A DNA stretch of 64,000 nucleotides from Sorex araneus (GCF_027595985.1 NC_073306.1:79956599-80020598); one strand, 5' to 3'; numbered from the stretch's first letter, positions 24,919 through 36,957 are shown. Translations and numbers: made by a program. The notes: generated from the letters alone by a model not told the origin.

Positions 24919-25165
24919 CTTGGAGCCATAGCACAGTGGGTAGGGCATTTGCCTTGCACATGGCCGACCTGGATTTAATTCCTCCATCCTTCTCGGAAAG
25001 CCCGGCAAGCTACCGAGAGTATCCTGCCCACACAGCAGAGCCTGGCAAGCTACCTGTGGCATATTCAATATGCCAAAAACAGTAACAAGAAGTCTCACAA
25101 TGGAGATGTTACTGATGCCCGCTCGAGCAAATCTGTGAACAACGGGATGACAGTAATGGTAATAA
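24919..25165 (+). mobile_element. RTE-tailed SINE
   Basis: tRNA-like head (gccatagcacagtgggtag), middle (ggcaagctaccgagagtatc) and tail atgttactgatgcccgctcg followed by gatgacagtaatggtaata repeats. Confidence 0.88.
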
Positions 25166-25221
25166 TACCTGACTATGTAGTATAGATTACTGAGTATTAA
25201 TCATAAGTAACCATATATAAT

Positions 25222-25394
25222 TGTCTTTTTTTCTTTTCTGGTCACACCTGGCGATGCACAGGGGTTGCTCCTGGCTCTGCACTCAGGAATTACCCCTGGC
25301 GGTGGTCAAGGGACCATGTGGGATGCTGGGAATCGAACCCAGGTCAGCCGCGTGCAAGGCAAATGCCCTACCCACTGCTCTATTGCTCCAGCCC
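25222..25394 (-). mobile_element. tRNA-derived SINE
   Basis: gtcacacctggcgatgcaca to tctattgctccagcccc; flanks catatataattgtctt / catataattctatt. Confidence 0.9.
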
Positions 25395-26046
25395 CATATA
25401 ATTCTATTTTGTATAAATATATTGTGTATATATATTTCTATTCTGTATCTGCAGATTTATTTTGAAACTATTATATACCTAGTAGACTTCAAGAAAGGAA
25501 AATATTCTATAGAAAATATTCTATAGAAAAGCATAGTTTGTCCAGAGGTGGCAGTGATCGCCTTCAAGCTGGCTGAAAGGAGAAGGGCTGTGATTTGTTA
25601 TCTCTTAGAACATGAATTTCTGACTCTGGGCCAGGATGCTTGAGTGAAGACCTAGGAGGGCTTCACAGCAGCCCCTGGCTGTTCCCAGGAAGGGACAGAC
25701 AGTGAAGAGGAGAGTGCTTGTGTGCAGACCTGAGCATGTGTGCAGACAGACACCGCTCACCGCGGACGGCCCTCTGAACTCAGTGTGAGTTCCAGGGGAT
25801 GCTGCAATTATGCAGAGATCTTTTCTGCCTCCTTCAGACAAACAACATCAGCCATTTGGTCTCTTGCTACCTAAAAAGATATGCTTGACACAGATGTGGA
25901 TCCTCCCAGCTGTCGGTCAACTGTAACTCCGGAGAATTTTCATCTACCCCATTAGAATATGAAATGTGCAGTCAAGCCAATCAGTACATATCGAACTTGT
26001 ATTGGTTATTTGTGAAGAAAAGGTTATTTTAAGTTACAGATGGGCT

Positions 26047-26301
26047 GTCACTGTCACTGTATCACTGTCATCCCATTGCTCATCAATTTGCTCGTGCGGG
26101 CACCAGTAACATCTCCATTGTGAAACTTGTTGTTATTGGTTTTGGCATATCGAATACATCACGGGTAGCTTGCCAGGCTCTGCCGAGCAGGCAGGATACT
26201 CTTGGTAGCTTGCTGGGCTCTCTGAGAGGGACTGAGGAATCAAATCCGGGTCAGCTGCATGCAAGGCAAACACCCTACAGACTGTGCTATCGCTCCAGCC
26301 C
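26047..26301 (-). mobile_element. RTE-tailed SINE, full length
   Basis: Target duplication ttacagatgggct / ctacagatgggct on both sides. From right to left: tRNA-type head, middle section (tagcttgccaggctctg), then the tail shared with the RTE at 35460-35530. The best complete example of this SINE class here. Confidence 0.9.
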
Positions 26302-26347
26302 TACAGATGGGCTACTGTGCATATTTAAAAGTCATCATAATGTTGGG

Positions 26348-26540
26348 CAGAATTTCTCAATGGCGGGAATATGGCTCCTCTGTGGCTACCTAGAATATTT
26401 CAAAGGGACCAGAGGGGGAAATTGCATTCATGGGGTAAAGGGCCCAGAGCAAGACCAGGGGACTGACTGGTAGGACAGGGGTGTCACAGGAAGGGAATAA
26501 GAAGGAAAAGGGCCATGGTGGGGAAAACGTTGAGAAACTT
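26348..26540. mobile_element. hAT-like nonautonomous DNA transposon copy
   Basis: Starts cagaatttctcaatgg and ends near acgttgagaaac. Shares ggggtgtcacaggaaggg and gggccatggtgggg with the other copies. No clear target duplication. Confidence 0.6.
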
Positions 26541-26595
26541 ACATAGGGGAACAAACAAAGACTAAAGAGTAAATAGATAAATAAGCATCTCCATG

Positions 26596-26765
26596 TCTTC
26601 GTTTGGTTTTTGGTTTGGGGGTTACAGCCAGTGGTGAGCAAGGGCTATTTCCAGTTTGGTGCTTGGGGCACCAATGAGGCCATGGATCATGAGGTGTCAG
26701 GGATTGAATGTGGGCTTTCTACATGCAAAACATACTCTAGTCAATTGAAATATCTCTTAGGTCCC
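26596..26765 (-). mobile_element. tRNA-derived SINE (old)
   Basis: gttacagccagtggtgagca, gtcagggattgaatgtgggc; strongly diverged. Confidence 0.6.
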
Positions 26766-27109
26766 TCAAATCACTGTTTGATTTTTTATTAGCTGGTATT
26801 CTTCAGGAGTTATCAAATATCTATTACTCATTTGTCTCTTTAAAGCCTATATAGTATAGATTGGTTTGTCATTGAATTCAAGTGAATTTTTTTCTATATA
26901 ATTCTATAATATCTAAAATGCTTTCAATAAATGCATTTTATTTATTGGAAGTTCCCTCATTTCCCCACAATGCTGAGTTCTAGCCCTGAGATAGTGCCAT
27001 TGGGGTCCCAGCCACCAAAAATGTGAAACTTAATACCGCCACAATCAAGTGTCTGACCCCTGGACACTAGACATTATAAATGATAGTTAAAATAATTTAC
27101 TTTATGATA

Positions 27110-27560
27110 ACTTTAACCCCTCTTGCTGTCCCTTTGTTGCTGTTGTTGTTGTGATAACCCCGAGTTCCACATGTAGTTGTAGAGCTTGCACACTTGACCA
27201 CAGGCTGGTTTGAGAACCACACACAAGCTCAGCAGGGGTCCCATTCGCTTAGTGTCGCTCACGTACATGCTATTCATGGTGACTTCAGGGGCCACTGTGG
27301 TGCTCACACATAGGCTCTCCAGAAATTGTCATCCTGGCCATGGTGCTTGCACATCTTTAGTTGTGGTGCTCACTGGGGCTGCCACAGTTCTGTGGTAATG
27401 TTCACATACACACACACACACCTGTGTGCTGAAGATCTCTCACTGTTGCAGCACTGGGAGGGGGATCCCCAACAATAGAGTTATGGGAACCATACTAGAA
27501 GCATGTAAGAGGCCCCAGAGATTGAACTCCTGGACTTACTCTTAATAGCCAAGGCACTCT
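27110..27560 (-). repeat. Old unclassified repeat with TTG-rich end
   Basis: Starts with (TTG)n, then spaced gtgctcac motifs (reverse of gagcacc). Similar layouts occur at 27850-28040 and 63640-63855, probably the family seen at 1310 and 3660. Confidence 0.45.
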
Positions 27561-27619
27561 TAGACACTTGTCCACCCCCAGGCTCAGTTAAGACATTTAA
27601 AATTGGTTTTTATTCTAGT

Positions 27620-27765
27620 TATTTTTTTCTAGTTATTCTAGTTATTTGTTGGCACTGGTGCTACACATAGAGGTGTTCAGGGCATACAGTGGGTGCCAGG
27701 ATCAAACCGAGGTCTGCCATGTACAAGGCAAGCCCTTAGGCCCCTGTGTACTCTTCTAACCCCTC
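27620..27765 (-). mobile_element. tRNA-derived SINE (old)
   Basis: gtgccaggatcaaaccgagg and catgtacaaggcaagccc. Confidence 0.6.
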
Positions 27766-28072
27766 AATTAACTTTTATTTTACATCCTTTTTATCATTTT
27801 ATGTATGAGAAACTTCTAAGAATAATTTGCTGTTATGCTTATTATCATAGTTGATTCCCCTCTTCCTTTTGTGGTTGTTGCTGTTGTTGCAGTGTCCAGG
27901 GGTCAGACACTTGGTTGTGACAGGCTCAGGTTCCACACTTTTGGTGGCTGGGAGCCCAATGGCATTGTTTCAGGGCTAGAATTGCATTCAGCATTGTGGG
28001 GCAGTGAGGGAACTCCCAGCCTTTGAGCAACATTCCCAGGTATACCCCATGTTCCTAAGAGGAACCGTAGCA

Positions 28073-28290
28073 CTATAGCACTGCACCGCTGTCCCCGTTG
28101 TTCATTGATTTGCTTGAGCAGGCACCAGTAATGCCTCCATTGTGAGACATGTTACAGTTTTTGGCATATCGAATATGCCACGGGGAGCTTGCCAGGCTCT
28201 GCTATGCAGGAGGGATACTCTCAGTAGCTTGCCAGGCCCTCCAAGAGGGACAGAGGAATCGAACCCGGGAGAGGAACAGTACGACAATAA
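28073..28290 (-). mobile_element. RTE-tailed SINE, head truncated
   Basis: Tail (ttgatttgcttgagcagg) and middle are present; the copy ends at gaatcgaacccggg, inside the tRNA head (B-box region). Confidence 0.82.
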
Positions 28291-28887
28291 ATTTTAAGCA
28301 GCAGAAGGATGGTTCTGTCCTGGGAGAATACACAAACACACACACAGTTCTCCTGTCCGCCCACTGCCCCTCATAGAGTACATCCACATCTATGCAGAGG
28401 TTAGTGAATGACTTTCCAGAATGCATGAAACTTTGGGAATCTTTCAGTCAGGAAAGGAGCTGGCTCCATGAGAGAAAGCGTCCCGAAGCAGTTAGTGTGT
28501 GCATATCCTCGGAGAGGAGCCTGTCCTGCTCTGCAAAAATACTCTGGCAGAAGCGGCTGCTGTCTACAGGGTATGGTGACTGAAATCTGTGTTTATCTGT
28601 TGGAAGAAAAATTAAAAAAACAAAAAAATAAACAAAAAAACCCCACCAATACCAAAAACCAGAACCCTTCAATACACCTATTCCACTACAATTTTGGTAA
28701 ATGTGCCGTTCATAAACATTTAGCAGTGATTTGCTTCATTCTACTCTGGAATCTATGACAGGAACAGCCTCCAGGTAGAGGTGCAAACAGTAGTTTTAAA
28801 GACTGACTCCCTGGAGAGTCCCCAGGCCTCTACAGGGATTGTTTTTCTCTGTGTCTTAATTGTTTCTATATAATTCCCCTTCCCTTT

Positions 28888-29128
28888 CTTTTTTTGGTTT
28901 GTTTTTGTTTTTTTTGCTTTTTGGGTCACACCCAGCAATGTACAGGGGTTACTCCTGGCTCTGCACTCAGGAATTACTCCTGGCGGTGCTCAGGGGACTA
29001 AATGGGATGCTGGGGATTGAGCCCGGGTAGGCTGTGGGTTCAATAGTATAGTGGGTAGGGTGTTTGCCTACCCACTGTACTATCACTCCACTATCACAAA
29101 CACCCTACCCACTGTACTATCACTCCAG
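28888..29128 (-). mobile_element. tRNA-derived SINE with rearranged, partly inverted head
   Basis: Body is near consensus up to about 29030; then the head appears inverted (agtatagtgggtagggtg), again forward (ctacccactgtactatcact), and a third time forward to 29128. Outer flanks ttccccttccctttcttttt / ttccccctccctttcttttt fit a single insertion. Confidence 0.82.
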
Positions 29129-29839
29129 TTCCCCCTCCCTTTCTTTTTTATTGTGGTTTCAATGTCTTTTAGAGCTCAGAGACTTGGTTGGAGATTGCTG
29201 AAGGTTACACACTTGTTGGGGCACCTGAAATCTCCCTCTCTCCCTCCCTCCTCCGCCCCTCTCTCTTTCCTGGGTCCATTTCAGCAGCAGCAACAGCATG
29301 ACAGCACCCTTAGCTATTTTGCTACCTGCTGACTTGCTCACTCCCTACTGCCCCTTGCCCCTACAATTTATGCAAATGAAAGCAAAGCCGGCACCATGTC
29401 AAGGTCTTTTCATAAACCTGTGGATTAGGTATGAACACAGACAAGTACTCAAGGTCTCGCCCCCAATCCTGCTGTGTTTCTGGGTCCTGTCTTTAAGGTC
29501 CCATTGTTTTCCTTAAGCCAAGGGCTCATTCCCATCTGAGCTCCTAAAACAGACATCAGGCACATTGCCCCTCCAGGCTGATGACCTGTGTTTATTGTGG
29601 GGAGAAACCAATTTCACCATAAGCATTACATGCCCCCATTTCTGGAAACTATCACCCCACTCTGTATCTATACCTTTTCTGTTCCACATATAAATGAGTT
29701 AACACAGAATGCGTCTTGCTCAGTCTAGCTTATTTCACTTAGTATAATGTTATCCAGGTATATCTATGTTGCAGCAAATGGCAGGGTTTTCTTCTTTTTA
29801 TGGCTGAATAATGTTCTACTATATGTATTATAAATCTAT

Positions 29840-29885
29840 ATTTATGTGTATATATATATACATGTATATACATATACATATACAT
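29840..29885. repeat. TATG/TACATA microsatellite
   Basis: Alternating TA, TG and CA steps directly beside the SINE tail at 29886. Confidence 0.85.
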
Positions 29886-30031
29886 TTTTTGTTTGTTTTT
29901 GGTCCACACCTGATTCTACGCTCAGGAATAACTCCTGGCAGTGCTCAAGGACATGTGAAATGACAAGAATTGAACCCAGGTCAGTCACATGCAAGGCAAG
30001 CTCCCTACCTGCTGTACTATCTTTCCAGTCC
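29886..30031 (-). mobile_element. tRNA-derived SINE, internally shortened
   Basis: Missing the cacaggggttactcctgg segment; head ends ctgtactatctttccagtcc. Confidence 0.8.
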
Positions 30032-30204
30032 AACTTTTAAAAATCCATTCATTCATTTCTAGAAAGTTGGGTTGCTTCTCCATCTTGGCTACTGTGAATA
30101 ATGCTGCAATAAACGTGAGAACACATATGTGTCTTGACTGATTTAATTTCCTTGGGGTATATAGGAAACCAGATTACTAGGTCAGATGGTAGTATCAATT
30201 TTAA

Positions 30205-30373
30205 CTTTTTTTTTTTTGCTTTGCGGGTCACACCCAGCGATGCACTGGGGTTACTCCTGGCTCTGCGCTCAGGAATCACGCCTGGTGGTGCTCGGGGGAC
30301 CATATGGGATGCTGGGAATCGAACCTGGGTTAGCCATGTGCAAGCCCTACCCCCTGTACTATTGCTCCAGCCC
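30205..30373 (-). mobile_element. tRNA-derived SINE
   Basis: Duplication tcaattttaacttttt on both sides, inside old L1. Confidence 0.92.
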
Positions 30374-30620
30374 CTCAATTTTAACTTTTTGAGCAGTCTT
30401 CATACAGTTTTTCATAATACTTGCACCATTTTACATTTCTCTAATGCACCAAGTTTCCTTTTTCCACATTCTTACCATGACTTGATACCTCTCATCTTTC
30501 TGATGAGCTGTGATTCTATCATGTGCAAGGCGATCTCTCACTGTGGTTTTGAATCGCAGTTCTTTGATGATTAGTGCTACTGAGAGCTCTTTGAGATCTC
30601 TGCTGGTGCTCTGTATACCT

Positions 30621-32592
30621 TTTGGGAAAGTGTCTATTCAGGTCCTGTAGGGATTTTTGTTATTTCAAAACCTCATTATTTGTTAGCAAGTTTTGTTGCT
30701 TCTACTTTAAAAACATATCCTGGATTAGACTCAATTTCCTGTATGACACACTGGTCCAGGCCATCTATCCTCATCTCTCCTGCATTCTACAGTGGTTTCC
30801 TAATTGTTCCTTCTCGCTCTCCTTCAGACCAATCCCCAACCCCCATAGCACAGCCAGAACAATCTTGCTAAATTTGATATGCCATGTTATCCCTCAGATC
30901 AAATCCCTCCATGAGTCCCTACTCTTCCCATGCAGAGTAAAGTAATGACTAAGCAAAAAACCCGGCCCACTCTACTTCCCAGTCTCACCCCTGCCAGACT
31001 GCACTGCTTATCCTTCACAGCTCCCCACACCCATCCTCAGCGCAACACAGGGAAGGTGTCCTCAGCGTCTGACCTACAGCCAGTCCTCGTGGACATTCAG
31101 AGATTATTACTAAACCAATAAACACTTTCCTCAGGTTGGAGAAATATAGAAAAGGATTGAGGCCAAACACAGAAGAACTATTGATTTCAGTATTCTCCTG
31201 TAACCTCAGGTTACCCAGAAGTCCAGTCATCTCCTTGCTAGATTACTTTTCTCTACCTTTTGAGTGAATGCATCAAGTCTTGTGGGGCTAATGCTGTGGA
31301 AAGCCTAGAGATCTCCCCAAATGTTTGAGTAAATCCCTGGGGTCTAACCTTCTGGGAGTTTCCTCTAACCAGCTAACTCCAGTCAGAATCGTTTTGGGCT
31401 CATCTCCCATTCTGAGGAGACAATAATCCCTAGAAGCCCTGACAATACAGCAGTGTCCACAGTCCCCTCACCCTCAGATTAGAAGATATACAACAACACA
31501 ACATGTTCTCTCACAGTTTTCTCTGTTCCTGAAATTTCCTTGACCCTCTCCTCACGACCACTCCTGGATCACTCATTGTCCGACTTTTTCTCCGCTGGCT
31601 TCACAAGCATGGGCAGGGCAAGCTGGAGCATGGCAGGGCCTTCCTCTGTTTTGGTTGAGGAGCCTCATAGAACTCTTTCACCTTCACCACCAGGGGAATT
31701 GAAGCTAGACCTCAGACACCTGCTTTCCATTGCAATTAGCCAAGTGTGTTTTGAGTTTTAGAAACGTGGTGTGGGGTTTTGCAAATGTTTTATGAACACA
31801 ATTTGCAGCTTGCAAATAGTTTACCAAATTGCTTCCTTCTCAACCTGTGTGAGTGGTGGAAAATTAAGAGCAACAATTCAAATGGAACTTGAAGTACTGG
31901 AGTGCTAATAATTCAGAGGACAAAGCCTATACAAATCTCAAGATAATCAGCCACTGTGGATTTAGGGGAGGAAAGAAGAGAATAGGCACCGGAGGGGGTG
32001 GACCCACTAATTGTACTTAGGGGGCAATGAAGTGTGGGAAGAAATGAAGGCAGCAGAAAAATCTTCCTTACCTTTGTTTTGGTAATACTCTTTTTAGGAA
32101 TCAAGTTGTAAACGATAACTTGGCCCTAAGCAGGTTTTACTTTAGTAGAACTGCCTGATCTCTCAGCCTGCATCTGGATAATCTTTAGCCTCTGGAGTAA
32201 CACATTCATGCAGATGACTGACTGCGATCACCACTCCTGAGTGTACCTCAAGTTATGTGAGGTAGTGAGCTGCTCTCAGACCAGTAACATTAGTCTCAGT
32301 GTTAGCTTCACCTGGGAACTTGCTAGACATGTACATTTTCTTGAATTATCCCCCAGCCCTGGCACTCGGAATCAGGGTTAAAACCGCAAGTGATGCTGAT
32401 GAAGGTAGGCTGAGGTCTTAGAATCAGACCTGAGGACCTCCCAGACCTGGAGGTGCTGGGATTTGGAATTTAAGCTTCCAAAGCTGGTGAATCAGAATCA
32501 TCTACATGTACATGAAATGGAAGAACAATAAAAAAAGAGCAGAACAAGTAGAAATTTTATTTTATATATAAAATAATTTAAAAAAACAATTA
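30621..32592. other. Unique sequence, no gene seen
   Basis: Nearly 2 kb without a SINE. 30740-31100 is C-rich and slightly exon-like in composition, but no frame longer than about 110 codons and no splice pair I can defend. Confidence 0.5.
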
Positions 32593-32768
32593 GGGGCTGG
32601 AACAATAGCACAGCGGGTAGGGCGTTTGCCTTGCATGCGGCCGACCCGGGTTCGAATCCCAGCATTCCATATGGTCCCCTGAGCACCGCCAGGAGTAATT
32701 CCTGAGTATAGAACCAGGAGTAACCCCTGTGCATCACCTGGTGTGACCCCAAAAGCAAAAAAAAAATT
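32593..32768 (+). mobile_element. tRNA-derived SINE (young)
   Basis: Near-consensus head gggctggaacaatagcacag and ccgacccgggttcgaatccc. Confidence 0.92.
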
Positions 32769-32829
32769 AAATTAAAATATTATTTATTATATAATGTATT
32801 ATATAATATATTTGTTTATATATTATTTT

Positions 32830-33016
32830 ATCCCTCTCAGAGAGCCCGACAAGCTACTGAGAGTATCCCGCCTGCACAGCAAAGCCTGGCAAGCTACCCA
32901 TGGCATATTCGATCTGCCAAAAAACAGTAACAACAAGTCTCAAAATGGAGATGTTACTGGTGCCTGCTCGAGCAAATTGATGAACAAGAGGATGACAGTG
33001 CTACAGTGACAGTGCT
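32830..33016 (+). mobile_element. RTE-tailed SINE, 5'-truncated
   Basis: Begins at ccctctcagagagcccgaca (no tRNA head) and ends with the shared tail (gatgttactggtgcctgctc) and acagtg repeats. Confidence 0.82.
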
Positions 33017-33079
33017 ATATTATTATGTATTTTAAAGTTTTTAAATGTTTTAAGTGCTGAGTATAAAAATTTACTTATT

Positions 33080-33290
33080 ATGAGCCAGGAAAATACCACA
33101 GGGTACATGCTCTGCATGTATTAGGGCCCATACTTGATCCCCAGCAATGCATAACCTCCTGAGCCTCTTTGGTGCTAGAGGCCCCAAGTACCCACAGGGT
33201 AGCCCTGGTAGTCCCTGGCACCGCAGGGCCCAAGCAGCATCATATTGCTGACCCTGGCGCTGAGCCATCTTACCAGGCTGGCAGAGGATT
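33080..33290 (+). mobile_element. tRNA-derived SINE (old)
   Basis: tacttgatccccagcaatgc and ctgagcctctttggtgctag; diverged, with GC-rich 3' part. Confidence 0.5.
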
Positions 33291-33875
33291 TCTGTAAGAA
33301 ATGAGCTCCGGACCCAGACCTCCATAAAGAGGCCAGAAGACCCAGGAGCAGGAAGTCTGAACTTGGTCCTGCTTTAGATGAGTTGGCCATCCTAATTGTT
33401 TCTGAGAGTAGACCCTGAATACTACTTGGGAGGCTCAGCTCCTCCGGTTATATAGTACAAAAAAACCCCCAAACAAACAAGCCAACAGTCTATGGGGGAC
33501 ACTGGATGGCACTGCTTAAAATCACTAAGCACAGAACACTGTGTTCTCAGAGGTGCTGGTAAAGTCAGCCCTCCAGTATTCGGCATTGAACACACAAATA
33601 AGGAAGGACCCGAAGCAGCCCTGGACAATCACAGAACCCCAGAAGAAACTCACTTTCCCGGGTATTCTCGGGGAAGCTTTGGTCACCAGAAGTCTCTGGG
33701 GAGATTTCTGTGCTAGCATTACTTCAGCTCCGGAGGACCTCAGGAGGACCTCAGGTGTTGTTCACAGTCACACAGACAGGTGGTGGTGGAGGGAGAATTC
33801 ACACTGGAATGTTGGGTTCTACCCAGGCACTTCCCAGAAAGCCCTGTTTCCTCTAAGTAGAAATGGCGACAGGGG

Positions 33876-34060
33876 GGGCCGGAGTGATATTCACAGTGGG
33901 TAGGGCGTTTGCCTTGCACGCGGCTGACCCGGGTTCGATCCCCAGCATCCCATATGGTCCCCCAAGCACCGCCAGGAGTAATTCCTGAGTGCAAAGCCAG
34001 GAGTAACCCCTGAGCATCGCTGGGTGTGACCCAAAAAAGCAAAAAAAAAAAAAAAAAAAA
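33876..34060 (+). mobile_element. tRNA-derived SINE (young)
   Basis: Perfect duplication gaaatggcgacaggg (about 33861-33875 and 34061-34075); A tail of about 20. Confidence 0.94.
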
Positions 34061-34286
34061 GAAATGGCGACAGGGACTTCAGGGCCAGCAGCAGAAGAAG
34101 GAAATGCTAATGCAGAGGAGGAACCTGAAAGGCACAGGGGAAAAGGCAAAAGGAACTGCTGCTTCCTCTCTGCAGCCCCTGAGGCTGTTACTCAGGTTAC
34201 TGAGTGCTAACTGGTAACAGCCATCAGTTTCACAAAGCACAAGTTCGTATTCAGTTTACTCAAATACCCAAGGCATGTATTTATTT

Positions 34287-34534
34287 TAGCACTGTAGCAC
34301 TGTCATCCTGTTTTTCATCATTTGCCCAAGCAAGCACCAGTAACGTCTCCTTGTGAGACTTGCTACTGTTTTTGGCATATCGAATACGCCAAGGGTAGCT
34401 TGCTAGGCTCTGCCGTGTGAGGGCGGGATAGTCTCGGTAGTTTGCCAGGCTCTCCTAGAGGGACGGAGGAATCGAACCTGGGTTGGCCACATGCAAGGCA
34501 AATGCCCTATCCGCTGTGCTATCGCTCCAGTCCA
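34287..34534 (-). mobile_element. RTE-tailed SINE, head-to-head with the RTE copy
   Basis: tRNA head at the right end (tgctatcgctccag) and RTE-like tail at the left (caccagtaacgtctcc, tagcactgtcatcc). It abuts the truncated end of the RTE element in opposite orientation. Confidence 0.85.
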
Positions 34535-34540
34535 CAGTTA

Positions 34541-35560
34541 CTACAAGGAACTACACCATTCTACAAGGAAGTGATCATTAATGTAAAGAGAAGGGTGCAG
34601 CAGGGTGATACCATTTCACCGAAACTCTTCAGTGCCACCCTCGAGAACATCATGCAACGACTGGAATGGGAAGGAATGGGAGTGAAGATAGACAGTCGGC
34701 AATTACACCACCTTCGCTTTGCTGATGACATCGTTCTAATAACACCAAACATTAGCCAATCGGCACAAATGCTGGCCGACTTCGACCATGAGTGTGGATT
34801 GCAGCTGAATCTCAACAAGACCATGCTCATGAAAAATAAACTAGTCCCTGAAGCTCCATTTGCTCTCAATGGAACGAACATCTCTGAATGCAGCAGCTAT
34901 GTGTACCTGGGTCGAGAAATCAACATGAGGAACGACTTGGTGCCAGAACTGCGCAGGAGGAAGAGAGCAGCATGGAATGCCTTCAAGAGTGTCAAAGAAG
35001 TGGTTAAGAGAACGAAGAACCTCCGACTCCAGGCACATCTTTTCGATTCCACCATTCTTCCTGCACTAACATATGCCTCAGAGACCTGGGCCCTATGCAA
35101 ACAGTATGAGAACAACGCTATTAGGGTATGTCAAAGAGGAATCGAAAGAGCTATAGTAGGAGTATCACGTCTTACTCAAGTGAGAAAAGGAATCTGGAGT
35201 TCTGACCTCCATCGATGGTCAAGAATCAGGGACGCTGTCTCATTTGCCAAGGCATCAAAAATCATGTAATGTGATTCAGAGACGACCACTGGACTAGAAC
35301 TGTTACCGACTGGATTCCACAGGACTTCAGAAGACCTCGTGGCCGCCCACCGACTAGATGGTCAGATTTCTTCGTCAAATCCCTGAATGAACAATTTGAG
35401 GTGCTTCCTTTTCCTGGAGCAAACAGACATCATTGGGTTGCACTAGCATGCAACAGGGACAAATGGAGATGTTACTGGCGCCCGCTCGAGCAAATCGAAG
35501 ATCAAGGGAGTACAAGTGATACAAGTGATACAAAATGTAGTTTGTGTATTCTGAATGGTT
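34541..35560 (+). mobile_element. RTE/BovB-type LINE, 5'-truncated, with RT remnant
   Basis: Encodes the C-terminal half of an RTE-clade reverse transcriptase: RRVQQGDTISPKLFS, then FADDIVL (catalytic FADD), then YVYLG and the thumb region, up to a stop at 35267. After a small deletion/frameshift near 35255-35280 another frame continues with RPRGRPPTRWSDFF and RDKWRCYWRPLEQIEDQ. The 3' end is short repeats of atacaagtg, as in RTE elements. No endonuclease domain remains, so it is dead. The apparent ORF starting at 34442 is an artefact that fuses antisense SINE to this RT. Confidence 0.88.
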
Positions 35561-35642
35561 TAAAAGTAAAAGAGTGGAAATGATTTAGCATTTAATGGCT
35601 TAAAATTAAAACGGGAAAGAATTACATTAAATTAAAATGGAG

Positions 35643-35872
35643 TGTTTTGGGTTACCTCAGGATTACTCTTGGCTCTGTACTCAGGAATTACTCCTGGTGG
35701 GATGCCAGGGTATGTAAATATCACAAAGGGATGCAGCCCCCAGAGAACCCCACACCTGAATTGCTGGAGGTGTGGTTATGGTGCTGCTCTGGTTATGACC
35801 ACCTATATCTAACCCAGGTTAGTCACTTGCAAAGCAAGAGCCTTACCTGCTGTACTCTCTCCAACCGCAAAG
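35643..35872 (-). mobile_element. tRNA-derived SINE with an internal insertion
   Basis: Body (actcaggaattactcctggt) and head (gttagtcacttgcaaagcaa) are separated by about 110 unrelated bases (35705-35812). Confidence 0.7.
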
Positions 35873-36012
35873 CTTTCTACACTCTAGTACCAGCACTGAT
35901 CCATGGACATGTGGTTTAAGACCATTGAGCTAGACAAATAAGGCTTTGCTCTAGTAGTTTGTTCAAGTGCAAAGTGAGCTTTTGGGAGAACAAGTTCATC
36001 ACCTGTATTTTT

Positions 36013-36940
36013 AAAAATTTATTTATTTTTTAATTAGTGAGTCACAGTGAGGGTACAGTTACAGATTTATACATTTTCATGCTCATGTTTCCTTCATACA
36101 AATTTCAAGAACCTATCCCTTCACCAGTGCCCATTCTCCACCACAAATAAACCCAGCATCCCTCCCCCCCCCATCCTATCTCCCCCTACCCTACCCTGCC
36201 ACTGTGGCAGGGTATTCCCTTTTGTTCTCTCTCTCTAATTAGGTGTTGTGGTTTGCAATAAAGGTGTTGAGTGGTCATTGTGTTCAGTCTCTAGTCTACA
36301 TTCAGCACGTATCACCCTTCCCCCGCATGGCCTCCAACCACATTTTACTTGGTGTTCACTTCTCTATCTGTGTTGCCCTCTCCCCAGAATGTGAGGCCAG
36401 CTTCCAAGCCATAAAGTCAACCTCCTGGTACTTATTTCTACTATTCTTGGGTGTTAGTCTCCTACTCTGTTATTCTATATTCCACAGATGAGTGCAATCT
36501 TTCTATGTCTGTCTCTCTCTTTCTGACTCATTTCACTTAGCATGATACTTTCCATGTTGATCCACTTATATGTAAAGTTCATGACCTCATTTTTTCTAAC
36601 AGCTGCATAGTATTCCATTGTATATATGTACCAAAGTTTCTTCAACCAGTCATCTGTTCTAGGGCACTCGGGTTTTTTCCAGATTCTGGCTATTGTAAAC
36701 AGTGCTGCAATGAACATATAAGTGCAGATGTCATTTCGACTATACTTTTTTGCTTCCCTGGGATATATTCCCAGAAGTGGTACTGCTGGGTCAAATGGGA
36801 GCTCAATTTCTAATTTTTTGAGAATAGTTCATATTGTTTTCCAAAAGGGCTGAACCAGTCGGCATTCCCACTAGCAGTGTAGAAGGGTCCCTTTCTCCCT
36901 ACATCCTCTCCAACAGCGGTTGCTTTTATTCTTTTGGATG
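36013..36940 (-). mobile_element. L1 3' end (ORF2 C-terminus plus 3' UTR), 5'-truncated
   Basis: Flanked by a 17-bp duplication, tcatcacctgtattttt (35996-36012 and 36941-36957). The minus strand encodes the ORF2p end (CPRTDDWLKKLWYIYTMEYY), then a purine-rich 3' UTR. It is the uninterrupted counterpart of the L1 that holds the provirus. Confidence 0.92.
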
Positions 36941-36957
36941 TCATCACCTGTATTTTT

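Larger units (their letters stand above)
29640..30620 (-). mobile_element. Old L1 ORF2 portion, interrupted by two SINEs
   Basis: L1-derived blocks ttatggctgaataatgttct, ggctactgtgaataatgctg and ttgatgattagtgctactga on the antisense strand, split by SINEs at 29886 and 30205. Confidence 0.75.

Noticed and set aside
30740..31100. C-rich stretch as a possible exon
   Set aside because: Open frames under 110 codons, no recognisable domain and no convincing splice-site pair.
32593..32670. Possible tRNA gene
   Set aside because: The SINE head has A- and B-box-like sequence (gttcgaatccc) but no complete cloverleaf or terminator; it is a retroposon promoter, not a tRNA gene.
34442..35269. 275-codon plus-strand open frame read as one protein
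   Set aside because: It opens with TTG inside an antisense SINE and runs into the RTE reverse transcriptase by chance; only the second part is a real coding remnant.
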